DNA of 64,000 bases from Molossus alvarezi (taxonomy: Eukaryota > Chordata > Mammalia > Chiroptera > Molossidae): NCBI GenBank assembly GCA_037176705.1, contig CM073896.1, positions 24,130,708 to 24,194,707 on the forward strand, given 5' to 3'. Under the pieces are notes generated by a model. It was not told where the DNA came from, ran no database searches, and was given only the letters and a program-made list of their open reading frames with translations. Below are positions 37,401 through 49,925 of the stretch, piece by piece. The position numbers were made by a program, and so were the translations under genes. Positions within the stretch are counted from its first letter, which is position 1. Each line of letters starts with the position of its first letter.

Positions 37401-38029
37401 AAAGCTTTAAAAAGTAAGTAAGTAGTCATCATTTGTATGAAGCTTGAAATGATATATCTCAGTGAATAATTTAAAAGATGAAAACAATTAATACAAATAA
37501 TGTTCATATAATTTTTAAGTGATCATAAGAGAAAAGAGCCACCATAAATAATTCGAGAATGCTTCTGTTTTCATTTATTCCCAAGTAATGTTTTACTCAA
37601 ATGTGGTGTATGCCTTGATTACCTCTTTTACAAACAAGAAACATTGGTTAAACTTCATTCTCCTTAAAACCAGCAAACAAACAAAAAACTTCAACATGCA
37701 CATAGAATGATGAACTTCCAGAGATGGTGAATTAATCATAAGCATTACCTACTCCCTCTCAACAGCCATTAAAATAAAGTAAATGAATTGTTTAAGGACG
37801 TAAAACTAACCAAAGAAAATGGGAGCGAACACAGAAACCACACAATGCTAGAAGCTGGGAAACCGCTGGACCAGAGTTACCTGCTCCAACAGGCTCAGAA
37901 ATGCACCTGGTGGAGGGGGCAGCAATAGCCACTACAGAACCTCTTAGTGGTGATGACTTGGGGCTGCTTATACCTCTGGAAGTGGAGTTAGAGTGGAATT
38001 AAAAGGACTGGATGAAAGGATATGTTTAA
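37401..38029. other. Gene-free stretch
   Basis: Nothing certain; it may contain further old L1. Confidence 0.45.
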
Positions 38030-38645
38030 AAAACAGATCAATTGAGATACCACAGATACACACTATAGTGGCTATAACGAAAAGTCAGATACGAACGAGT
38101 GTCTAGCAGGTGGAGACCTGGAGCACACCCACGTTGCTGGGGGTAAGGAGAATGGTGCAGCCACTTTGGAAACAGACCAACTGTTCCTCAAAAGGTCAAA
38201 TGTGGATTTATCGTATACTCCTAGGTGTACACCCAAGAGAAATGAGAACATGTCCATACAAAAAAATTGTTCAGAGCAGCACTGTTTATAACAGCCTGTA
38301 AGTAGCTACCACATGGATGTGCCTTGAACACATTATGCCAAGTAAAAGAATCCAGCCAAAGAAGACCATGCATTGTATGGATCCATTTATATAAAGTGTC
38401 CAGACCAGGAAAATCTAGAGAAACAGAGAATGTTGGTGGGTTGCCAGGGTCAAGGGTGGGGGCGCTGGGGATGAGCGGAATAGTGGGGCACGTGACTCAG
38501 GGCTAAGGGCTTCTTTCTGAGGTGATGGAATCTTCTATGTGGTCATGGTTGCACAACTCTGTGATTATTCTAAAAACCACTGAATTATATACTTCAAATG
38601 GGTGAATCACATGGTATGTGGCTATCTCAATAAAGGGGTTCCAAA
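38030..38645 (+). mobile_element. Ancient L1 3' end, sense
   Basis: Diverged L1M-type: aatggtgcagccactttgga, cctaggtgtacacccaag, agcactgtttataacagcc, aattatatacttcaaatggg, tatctcaataaagg. Confidence 0.75.
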
Positions 38646-39142
38646 AATACCCCAAACAACAGTTAGACCCTTGAGACATTTCTTGTACTGCACAAGGCAG
38701 AGCAACCAACCCTCTTCCATCGCAGAGAGGACTTAGTTGACGGGAGAGGTGTCTTTTCTTCTGGAGAAGGTACAGAGAGGTTCTCTGGACATTGCAATTA
38801 TAGGCAGTAGAATTAGACGTAAGTCTGGAACTAAATTTAAACTTTGGATATTCTTCCTCCTTTTGGACCTCAGAAAGCAGGTGAAAGTTTGTTTTCCATA
38901 AAGGAGTGTAGCAGATTCCTGAGGACAATGACAACCCTAGTACATAGTCTGAAAATGTTGATATTTTGCCAACAGGTATCTCAGCACAGTGCCTCTAACA
39001 AACCATTCTGCTAGTTTTGCTACAATGACGCTCATAGTCAACAAACGGAACTCATGCTTGGAGCTCCTAGTCAGCCTTTTGGTGCCCCACTCTTAGACAG
39101 ACAGCCAAAACAACTAGATGTTAGAGGAAAACCTTTCATGTA
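38646..39142. other. Gene-free stretch
   Basis: The minus-strand frame at 38503-38934 (143 codons) overlaps the L1 end and has no domain. Confidence 0.5.
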
Positions 39143-39155
39143 AAAACAAAGGTCT

Positions 39156-39365
39156 ATGCCCCGCCCAGTATGGCTCAATGGTTGAGTATGGACCCATGCA
39201 CCAAGAGGTCACTGGTTCAATTCCCTGTCAGGACACATGCCCAGGTTGTAGGCCAAATCCCCGGTGGGGGGCATGCAGGAGGTGGCCAATGTTCTCTTTC
39301 ATCGATGTTTCTCTCTCTCCCTCTCCCTTCCTCTCTCTCTCAAAATCAATAAAGAAAAAAAACAA
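39156..39365 (+). mobile_element. Ves-type SINE, sense
   Basis: Head ccgcccagtatggctcaatgg, middle gggggcatgcaggaggtggc, CT-rich half and caataaag. No terminal hairpin. Duplications aacaaaggtcta (about 39145-39155) and aacagaggtcta (about 39368-39379), with one mismatch. Confidence 0.9.
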
Positions 39366-39535
39366 AAAACAGAGGTCTACTAAAACAGCCAGAAAAGAAG
39401 CAACTTGGAGAAAATAGAGACTACTAAGGAAGAAGGAAATGTCCAAATAAAAAGGGCTCATATTAATATCAGAAACATATGAGAAGATATTGCAAGCATG
39501 AAACAAGAACAGGATAGTACTTTTAAAATATTTCA

Positions 39536-39810
39536 GCCCTGGCCGGTTTGGCTCAGCGGTTAGAGCGTCGGCCTGCGGTCCTGAGAGACCTGGGTTTGGT
39601 TCCCGCTAAGGGCGCGTACCTCGGTTGCAGTTTGTCCCCGGCCCTGGTCGGTCGTGCGGGGGTGGCAGCCACTCGATGTGTCCCTTTCACATCGATGTTT
39701 CTCTCTCTCTCTCTGTTCCTCTCTCTCCCTTCCACTCTACCTAAAAAATAAAAAATGGAAAAATGTCCTCGGGTGAGGATAAAAAATAAATTAAAAAAAA
39801 TAAAATAAAT
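39536..39810 (+). mobile_element. Ves-type SINE, sense, best preserved
   Basis: Starts gccctggccggtttggctca and keeps the A-box-like gctcagcggttagagcg, the CT-rich half, the perfect terminal hairpin tcctcgggtgagga (39766-39779) and an A-rich tail. It is flanked by aaaatatttcag at 39525-39536 and 39811-39822. The right duplication is also the left flank of the next SINE. Confidence 0.95.
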
Positions 39811-39825
39811 AAAATATTTCAGATA

Positions 39826-40070
39826 TCCCTGGCCAGTTTGGCTCAGTGGTTAGAGGATTGGCCTGTGGAACAAAGAGTCTCGGGTTTGATCCCAGTCAAG
39901 GGCACATACCTTGGCTGCAGTTCAGTCTCTGGCCCTGGTCAGGGCCATGTGGGAGGCAACCAATAAATGTCTCTCTCTCACTTTAATTTCTCTCTCCCTC
40001 TCCCTCCCACTCTGTCATAAAATAAAGGCAAAAATATCCAAGCATGAGGATTTATAAAAAGAAATAAATG
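39826..40070 (+). mobile_element. Ves-type SINE, sense, adjacent older copy
   Basis: Head ccctggccagtttggctcag, full body, degenerate terminal hairpin (tccaagcatgagga). Its target atttcagata flanks it at 39816-39825 and, as aaacatttcagata, at 40071-40084. Confidence 0.92.
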
Positions 40071-40084
40071 AAACATTTCAGATA

Positions 40085-40660
40085 CATCCATACAATGGAA
40101 CAGTAATAATGAGGATGAGCTATCAAGCTATGCATAGATATTGATTAATCTTTTTTTCAATATGTTTTTATAGATATTTTTAGAGAGAGAGGAAGGGAGA
40201 GATAGAAACATCGTTGTGAGAGAGAAACATTGATCAGCTGCCTCCTGCATACCTCCTACTGGAGATCAAGCCTGAAACCCAGACATGTGCCCAGACTAGG
40301 AATTGAACCAGGACCTCTCAGTCCATGGGATGGTGCTCAATGAGCCACACCGGCCAGGCAATATTGATGAATCTTAAATGCTCATAATAAGTTAAAATGC
40401 CAGTCTTAAGAGGCTACATACTGTATGATTCCAATTCTATGACATCGTGGAAAAGACAAAACTATACCGACAGTGAACAGGTCAGTGGTGTGCGGAGGCT
40501 GGAGGCAGTGTGAAGAGGGGCAGCCCGGGGATTTCCAGGGCAGTGAAACTGTTCAGTAGGATACTTTAATGGCAGATTCATGCCATTATGCATTTCTTTG
40601 TCAGACCCACAGAACTTGACTACACAAAGAGTGCACACAATATTTAAAATAGTATCGAGA
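40085..40660 (+). mobile_element. Ancient L1 3' end, sense, split by SINE
   Basis: catccatacaatggaacagt, then after the SINE ctacatactgtatgattcca, tgtgcggaggctggaggc, ttgactacacaaagagtgc. Diverged L1M-type. Confidence 0.7.
40153..40360 (-). mobile_element. Ves-type SINE, antisense
   Basis: The reverse complement starts gcctggccggtgtggctcat. Duplications atattgattaatctt (40138-40152) and atattgatgaatctt (40361-40375), with one mismatch. No terminal hairpin. Inserted in an old L1. Confidence 0.93.
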
Positions 40661-42759
40661 AGGCCAGGGTGCCTCAGGATGTAATACAGAATGTAACAAA
40701 AGACTCTAACTGTATTACAAATGCATGAAACAAACTCACTGATGGGGGAAAAGAAGGAACCTGCTGACTGTTTTTATTCCAGTATTTCAAACATTTGATC
40801 ATAAATTGTTAATGTTAGTATAGGAAACTTTTTCAAGTGACATTTCCTGTAGATCCTCCAATACTCTGACAAAGACAGCGGGGCTAGTAACAGTGTGTTT
40901 TTTGCGACAAAGAAAGAAACCTGCTTTCTTGATAAGGTATCTTTAATTTTTTGAAAACAATTTAAGCAGTCCTCCCTTTAAAAAAACAAACAAACAAACA
41001 AACAAAAAAAAACCACACCTGTTTACAAAAGAGAAAAACAGACATTTATGTTAAAACATAGCCAGACACTTATATATGTTATCTTATTCCATCTCCCACA
41101 ATAAAGGAATTTCCATTCCCCTTTTACAAAGAAACGTTCCATGAATCAAGTCCTCGATCACAGAGTATGTGGTAGATTTTCAATGAGTATTTACAGGAAA
41201 TAAGTGAAGGAATGAATAATTTAAGCACAAGTCACGCATGTAAAACAAACAGTGTATTGTACAGCACACTGCTAAGGGTGGAAATACATAACAAATTAAG
41301 TACTGTTAACTGAGAAAATTCAATGGTCCCCGAAGTGTTCAGAAAAGGCTTCAGAGAGAGGACAAGAGCTGAGGGGGGCCTTTGAGTGTGGACAGAATGC
41401 AGGTGAACGGCCAGGAGGAGGACATTTTGGGGGCCGGGGGGAGGCAGTCACTCGGCAGACAAAAGCCTGGCTGTGGGGTCAAGCACTTTCCCAGGAGCCT
41501 TTCGACTCTAGTTTTTTCAACTGTAACATGTACAGACTCTACAACCTGTCCTATTAACTTTATGGCTCTCTTAAAATTAATATTGAATTCTCTTCAACAA
41601 AAGAACAAATACAGAAAGATCATCAGATAAATCATTAAATTAAAGCACGTAAGGCCAAGGAGATTTTGGTGCCGGTAAGTTGTTAGAATGGTAAGTGGTG
41701 GAGTTGGGTTATGAACAGGGACATCTCTGGTTTTTTAGTTCTACAGACTTTCCATATCCATGATTTGGCTCCTCATTTGAGGAACAAAAGTCTGGATTGG
41801 TTATATTACATAGTACTTGTTGAACAGTTAATATAGTGGGGTATTCCCATTATGATTTCTCTGTAAGTACAGGAGGAAAAACAGAATACAAAATATGAAT
41901 AGAACACAACTAACAGGCTCCATCTACAAAAAGAGTCAAAAGCAGAGGAACAGGTTGGGGGAAAATGACTGGTTTGGGTTGAATTTTAGCAGCTGCTAGA
42001 TAAGCCTTGGATTTCCAGGGTTCCCTTCTCAAAAAAATTCTCCAAATTATGGGGAAAACCATTTGGAGCTCTGGCAGCTCTTGTATAACTGTTTGTACAT
42101 ATGTCTGCTCGTTCGGATCCCCAAGATTATGTTTCTCCTCAGTTATGCAGCCAAGTCGTCGCCCCTTGACAGTCGGGTATTCGGTATGTGCACTGCCTCG
42201 GCTCAGTAGTTTCAGTTACCCTCTAATCACGACCCCTTTGAAGATTTAGACTTGAAAGAAGAGATATGGTACTTCTTAGCTACTCCTACTCTGGAAGATA
42301 CGCCTGGTCTGCACCTTCACCCCTTCTCTTCAGTTCAGTGGAAACCTGATAAAGACCAGGCCCAGTGCTTGTACAAACCTAGAGCTAATGAAGAAAGACA
42401 AATCCAGTGTTACTGCAAAAAAGTATCTATTATATCCCACCCCTGACTTCTCCCTTTTCACAAAAACATTACCCATTTGAGTTAATGTTACATGTTTAAA
42501 AAAAAATGTAGTCGAGTCTGTTTAGTGCTTTAAAAAGATGACAAATTTTTCAGTAAAATACATATAAATATTTCCAAAATGCTCTCATCTTAAGCAGAGC
42601 AATTGTGATGCAAAAAATAAAATAAAATAGATAAGAAATCAAGGTTCTATTTTCATTACCTCAGTAGACAAACTTACATTCAAAAATGTATTTTCATGTT
42701 TAATTAAACTTATTTGTAGGAGAGTTTGACTTATTCTTGAAATAATTTACACCCTGACA
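40661..42759. other. Gene-free stretch
   Basis: About 41060-41200 resembles MIR (gacacttatatatgttatct, caagtcctcgatcacag). A (CAAA)n run lies near 40982-41010. No gene; short plus-strand frames at 42007-42446 have no domain. Confidence 0.5.
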
Positions 42760-42811
42760 TCTTTTGGTGTAGGGGACGCCACTCCAACCAACTGACCCGC
42801 CCGGCCAGGGC
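42760..42811 (-). mobile_element. Ves-type SINE head fragment, antisense
   Basis: Only about 52 bp of the 5' head remains (reverse complement gccctggccgggcgggtcag ... caccaaaag). An old truncated copy. Confidence 0.7.
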
Positions 42812-43759
42812 CATGCGTGTCCTTTAATTAATCAGGCTCTTTTTCTGGGGATCTAGAGAAAGAGGCATTATAGTTTTAGGCTTATATCATTTTGAACAGT
42901 TTCCCTTTAGCCAATTTTTATCTTTCTATCATATTTTTTAAGAAAATGTACAGATTAAGTATGTCAATCTTTCTTATTATATATCTACTGTGTACAGAAC
43001 TCCTACTTCCATATGGAAATTATTGATGGAGGAATTTTAAAAATGCTAACTAATTCCTATTAGTTTTCTTATTAATATAAATAGTCTGATGTTTTTATGA
43101 AATTTTTTATTCCTGTATGTAAATTATGGTATTTTCTTCTGCTCCCTATAAAGACACTGTAAACTTGGTGAACTGAGCAATTAATTCTGTCAAGACTTCA
43201 CTTGCACTTGCTGAAGGACTTGATAGCATCATCTATACTTTCAAGCACAGCCTGCTCCTGCCCCGCCCCTTGGGATTCTCTCCCTATCCTCCACTCCTGA
43301 CCACAGAAAGTCAGTGGAAAATGTGTAAGTGGTATACACCAGCATGCTGCACACCACAAAACAGCCAAAAGAATAAGTCAGTGAATTTCAAGGAAAAAGT
43401 ATTAACAGACACATGATTGTTTATTGCCCGGATGCTCAGACATCCTGTTTTAGGGCAGCACACTTTTGGAGGGGAAAGTCACCTACTGATGAAAGTAAAC
43501 TTGGATCCAGATTTCTATTTCGGTATTCTTTCTTCTTCCAGTCTCCTGTCCCCTGCCCCCATCCCCACCCAACTCCACTTGCCAATTACAATCATTTTAA
43601 AGAGGACATATCCCAATGGAATGTCTTTGTTTGAAACTTCCTTACCAGAAGTTTATTCTTTTTTTAAAGATGTCACATTTACTGCTACATGACTGTAATA
43701 TACAAGTGTCATTTTCTATAAATCTGACATAAAACGTCGTTACATTTCTTGCAGCTAGT
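42812..43759. other. Gene-free stretch
   Basis: Nothing recognisable. Confidence 0.5.
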
Positions 43760-44920
<1,161 letters not shown>

Positions 44921-45224
44921 AGATTACTTCTGCAAGCTGTCTTAGAATGGTTTCTTTAAGTCTGATGCAAACAGTACAGCTGTGAAGTTCCTGCTCTGGC
45001 TTCTACGTCCAGACAGACTTCAAATAAGTGAAATTTAAACTTATGGAAAGGTGGTTGATACAGAAGGAATTTTTTGAGCATGCTTTAAAGTGTGCTTGAA
45101 AGACGTTCAGGATTGGAAGACCAACCATTTCCAAGAGAACATGAATACACATTATATAAATATCACAGAGACCATAAAGATTTAACATAAAGTCCTTTAT
45201 AAACCATCACCCATTCTGAAGGGC
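44921..45224. other. Gene-free stretch
   Basis: Nothing recognisable; it may include more of the pseudogene's 3' UTR. Confidence 0.4.
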
Positions 45225-45360
45225 TACTGTCCTGGATGCTGTCTCTCCAGGTTCTGGGAATTAAACCCACAATCCGAGTATGTGCCCTGACCTGGAATCC
45301 AATTCACAACACTTCAGTGCATGGGATGACACTCTAACCACTAAGTAACATTGGGCAGGG
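45225..45360 (-). mobile_element. Old Ves-type SINE fragment, antisense
   Basis: The plus strand shows gggaattaaacccacaatcc, tatgtgccctgacctggaat and gggatgacactctaaccact, a decayed SINE 5' half in antisense. Confidence 0.7.
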
Positions 45361-45599
45361 TAAGGTTTTTCTGAGATAATTCCTTTTTTGTTATTTGCTG
45401 ATAACTTAGATAAAGGTCAGTTAAAAGTAAGTTTTTAAGAAGTCCCAAAGTAAGACAACCCTTTTCAGGATTATGGATTGCATATATCAGTTTATAATGT
45501 GTGTTAGATTACTATGCCACAAGCTATTTTAGTGTCTTGGGAAAATGAAAACTAAAATCTGCTCTTTAGCATAATATATGTTTAGAAAAAAAAAAGATT

Positions 45600-46400
45600 T
45601 ACCAATATCTATTAATTTTAAAATGCATGTATACTTCACCAACCTAGCAATTTTATTCCTGGGAATCTATCCCAAAGAAATAAACATATCAGTAAAGATA
45701 TATAAGATATTTATTGTAGCATTATTTGTGGTGCCAAAAAATGGAAACAAAATAAACACTCAACCGTTGGGGATTGCCGAGTAAACAATGTTACATCTAA
45801 ATCATGGAATATTGTGCTGCCATTAAAATTTGGATTCATTGTATACCCAAGTGAATTGGGGATACTTCTTCTGGGTGTTGCTACTTGGAAAAAAGAAACA
45901 TATCCTCAAAGCTTGAGAATATGGTCCCATTTTTTAATTTAATGATTGTAACATTTCTGTATTTGCATATGTATATAAGTATGTTGTGAATAGGTCTGCA
46001 TAGAATGATATAAATTGAGAAAAATGGAGGGATACATCAAGGAGTGAGCAAAAGTAGGTTTACAGTTGTTTGTATGGAAAATAACAAATGATTAATAAAT
46101 AATAATACAAGAGTAAATTCTGTGTTTTGTGTACTCACAACTGTAAACCTACTTTTGCCCCCCTGTATAGACTATTAACATGGATTATCATGGGAATGGA
46201 GGTTGAAGTAGGGAAAAGAGGAGATGAGATTTTTTAAAAACCTGATTACAAAAGCATGTATATGATCACATTTATGCATCATTTAAACCATGTATATAAA
46301 TTATATATAAATATACTGAAAACTAAAGATTTTTGAAAAAATAAAAGGCTTGAAAAATAATACTTGAAATTTGCACAAATCTATAATAATTCATCAATGG
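45600..46400 (+). mobile_element. Ancient L1 3' end, sense, split by MITE
   Basis: cctgggaatctatcccaaag, gatatttattgtagcatta, aatcatggaatattgtgctg and, after the MITE, acatggattatcatgggaat, tgtatatgatcacatttatg. Diverged L1M-type. Confidence 0.7.
46035..46165. mobile_element. Mariner-type MITE
   Basis: Inverted ends gcaaaagtaggtttacagtt (left) and actgtaaacctacttttgcc (right). TA lies on both sides (46033-46034 and 46166-46167). 131 bp and non-coding. It is the reverse orientation of the copy at 55460-55782. The outermost left bases are decayed. Confidence 0.85.
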
Positions 46401-46569
46401 AAACTAGAAGTCAAGATAGGAAGTAAATCATCTGAGGCAATTTATTCTTATGGTGAAAAAGTATTTCTTAGTACATTATGACCATACTGTAATATTAAAA
46501 TGCCATTAAAATTCAAAATCTGTATATTTCTATTTAAAAACATCTGAGAATATAAAATAATGTCCATTT

Positions 46570-46800
46570 AATAACATTAACTGCTACCATTTGTGGGACA
46601 CTTTGGTGTCAGGCACTGTGCAGACGTTTTCATCTCCATGCTATGAGGGAGACATTATTTTCCTTAATTTGCAGTAGCTAAAATTGAGAATTAGAGAGGG
46701 TGAGTGGTCCAGGGTTTCCCTGCCATTAAAAGGCAGACCCAGAATTGAAACTGTTATTTGTCTGATTCCAGAACCTAGACTCTTCACCACTATTCTAGGT
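46570..46800 (+). mobile_element. MIR fossil
   Basis: ggtgtcaggcactgtgcag, tctccatgctatgagggag, gattccagaacctagactct. Confidence 0.75.
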
Positions 46801-47089
46801 GTGTTCCCGGCTGTCCTGAGACCAGATCTCCTCTGTATTACAACCCTTGTTCTTCTGAAAGGGTTGTTGTGGTGATATAGGCAATCTTCTTAGCTGATGT
46901 TATGACTGGTTGTGGGGCTTCTGTGATATGTGGTATATCCAGAAAGACGAAAACCCCATTAAAAAAATTCTATGATGTGTGCTGTTTATCTAGTTTTGTT
47001 CCCTAACACTTTTTTTTTTTTAAATATCCAACACTGAGCATGACTTTCTTAATTCAGAATTGTATGACAATGACAAAAATAATCATTCA
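46801..47089. other. Gene-free stretch
   Basis: Nothing recognisable. Confidence 0.5.
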
Positions 47090-47099
47090 TTTATCAAAA

Positions 47100-47205
47100 A
47101 ATGTCTAGGATAGAGTGGGCCGGGAGCCAGGTAGAGGGGGGCAATGAGGGGAAAAAGGGAGACATCTGTAATATTCTCAATAAAGATAAATTTTAAAAAA
47201 ATATA
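47100..47205 (+). mobile_element. Truncated bat L1 3' UTR, sense
   Basis: ggggggcaatgaggggaaaa, gagacatctgtaat and an aataaagataaattt tail correspond to the L1-B type 3' UTR end. Only about 100 bp was inserted. Duplication ambiguous because it is A-rich. Confidence 0.7.
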
Positions 47206-47779
47206 TGTTGAGTACTTACCATGTACAAAGCATTATTGTAGGCATTCTATTATATACTGATATATACTGCAAACTATACAGGATTTATAGTGAGGACCTT
47301 GTTTCATCTTGTTAACAAGAACTTAGGTGCTTACTAGCATTATTCAAGGCACTGTTGGGTACCAAAGTAAAAACAGACACAAAGTCCCTTCTGTTGTGAA
47401 ACTCAGATTCTAATTTGGTTGGAAGATAGGGGCAGGCATTAATCAAACACTTAAGTACATACTAGAAAGAAATTTAAAAAATATATATTAAGTGCTATGA
47501 AGAGAATGAAACAGGATGATACAAATAAACTGTTAGGAGGGGCTTAGATTGGGTGGTCAGAAAGACTTCCACAAGATCGTGAATGACAGATTTGTGGGTC
47601 AAAGCAAAATGGTTAGCCTCAGGAAGCCAGTGGATGTTTAAACATGGGAGAACTGTGATCTAATTTGTCCTTTTTAAATCACACTTTGATTAAAATGTTG
47701 AATGGCCACATAGTATACAACGTGAAAAGGCATAGACTGAGAAAGATACATATAAAACATAAATGATTATGACCTTAAA
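47206..47779. other. Old mammalian repeats, not resolved
   Basis: 47206-47300 is MIR-like (gagtacttaccatgtacaaa). 47330-47640 resembles an old LINE or MIR-class repeat (tgctatgaagagaatgaaac). No gene. Confidence 0.4.
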
Positions 47780-48600
47780 ATTAGTAGGCAACAGATATGA
47801 ACAGGTAATTCATAGAGAAAAAGTTTATGTCCAATAGTCATATGAAAAGATACTTGACCTCACTAGTCATCATGGAAATTCCATTAAAACAACAATTCAA
47901 AAATTTTTAAGTTTGAAAACACCGAGTTCAGAAATCAACTGGTGGGAGTATGAATCAGCACATCCACTCTGGGAAGAACTAATGAAACTATGCATACCCT
48001 GTGATCTAGCAATTCTACAGTCTACATCCAGGTAATGGAAGTCCTACACACGCGCACAAAGAGCCGCCTACCAGGAAGTTCACTGGGACATCCTAACAGA
48101 GAAAAATATAAAGCAACCTAAATGTCAATCAATAGGAAAATTTCAAAAAGTCAGTCGTGGTTTATTCATACAGTGAAATACCACAAGCAATTAAAATGAA
48201 TCAAAAAGACCTGTAAGAATCAACATGGATAACTTTCAACAAAGGAATGTTCAGTGGGGCCAGGGGGGTACAAAATGACACCTTCCGTGTAAATTGTTAA
48301 AGCATACAAAACAATCCTATGTGTTGTTTATAAATACATGTATGGAGTAAAAGTGTAAGAACAGCCTGAGAGGACAGACACCCATGTAAGATGATTGCAT
48401 GTGGGCTGTGGAAATGAGGAAGGGAATAAAGAAGATGTCACCATACTTGTAATATCTATTTATATCATCTTTGTAATGCTATTCATATCTGCAACAACAA
48501 AACATTAACAGTTTGTTAATTCTGGGTGGTGAGTATACTTGTGTTATAAAATAATTTGTATTTACTGAACTCTTAATATTTTTCAATAAAAATCTTAAGT
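47780..48600 (+). mobile_element. Ancient L1 3' end, sense
   Basis: atacttgacctcactagtca, actggtgggagtatgaatc, gtgatctagcaattctac, ggtttattcatacagtgaaa and a terminal tttcaataaaaatc. Confidence 0.75.
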
Positions 48601-49589
48601 ATTACTAGGGCTGCTCTTAAAGAATGAGTTATAGAGAGGCAGGAGATCAGTTAAGGTCCAAGCAAACAAAACACAATGGTGGCTTGAACTGGGAATGTAA
48701 TAGAAGTGGAAAGAAAAAGATCAATCAGGTGGTATTTTGGAGGTAAAGTTTTAGAAGTTGCTGTTGAATTGAATATAAGGGTGAACGGAAGTGAGGAATA
48801 AAGGATGTCTATTAATTTGGAATCTGTTTTTGTATGCAGACTTACTTCCTGCTTGGAGTTTGATTTTGTTGGGCAAAAACATGGATGATATGAAACTACC
48901 TGTACAGTTCCATTAAATGTCTCTTAGGAAAGTTACTGGTTAATTATTTCAGGCATATAGATAAGAAAATTATACTTCCACATCTTGTTAGGAGGTGCTC
49001 TCCTCCCAAGTAATGCAAAGGCTCACTAATAGAGCTTGGTTGGTACCTGCCATATTTCTAGTAAACTAGTTGTTTTTTTTTCACTTGAGTTCAACCTTCC
49101 TCTTATTTGGATTAGTCTTTCTCCCAAATTTCCCATGGCAGTGACTAGATCTTCAACTCTCTAGTTACCTGTCTTAAGTGGCAGTATGAAAGAGTGGTAT
49201 AGGGGCAGCTTTTAAATTCCACCCCCTAATCTACATCACTGTTTCCCAAATAAACAGTGTGCTTGCTATTCAAACAGAGCTTTAGGATCAAGTCTCCTAG
49301 CCACATTTTCAAGGAGATTACCATTCCCTAAAACCCTTTCATACAAAGGCTCTGGAGCCAGCATGAGACTCAACAATCTTAGGTTAGCCAGACCACAGCA
49401 TTTAGGCTAGATGTAGATCGTAGAAACAGAGGCTGTAATATTCACTTATGCCTTCTTTAAAAATAAAATTTAAGAAAGTTGATATGAAATAGATGCGATG
49501 TCAGATCTTGAGGAACCCTGGAGGTTTTACTTGAATGCCTCTGGTAAAACATATCTGTATGGTTCTGGAAGTCAGAATTCTGAGAGGTC
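48601..49589. other. Gene-free stretch
   Basis: Nothing recognisable. Confidence 0.5.
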
Positions 49590-49925
49590 TTAAGCTACAA
49601 TGCTTCTGGAGGTTCTGGGGATGATTCTGTTTCTTTTCCTTTCCCACCTGCATTTCTTGGCTCATAGCGCCTTCCTCCATCTTCAAAGTACATCACTCTA
49701 ACATTTGCTTCTAATCCTCACATTTTATCTGACTTTCATTTTCTCGCCTTCCTTTTAAACGGATGTTTGTGATTACTTTGGGCACACTCAGATAATCCAG
49801 AATCATCTTCTCATTTCAAGATCCCTAATTACATTTGCAATGTCTCTTTTGCATGTAAGGTAACGTATTCACAGGTTCTGGGGATTAAGATGTGGACATC
49901 TTTGAAGACATTACTCTGTGTACGA
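49590..49925 (+). mobile_element. Possible LTR fragment (MaLR-like)
   Basis: cttctggaggttctgggg, ttcttggctcatagcgcctt, cagataatccagaatcatct, aggtaacgtattcacaggtt and ggggattaagatgtggacat resemble an old LTR of the mammalian MaLR group. Family assignment from memory; no internal viral genes are present. Confidence 0.4.

Noticed and set aside
38503..38934. 143-codon minus-strand frame
   Set aside because: Part of it is antisense to the 3' end of an ancient L1; no protein features.
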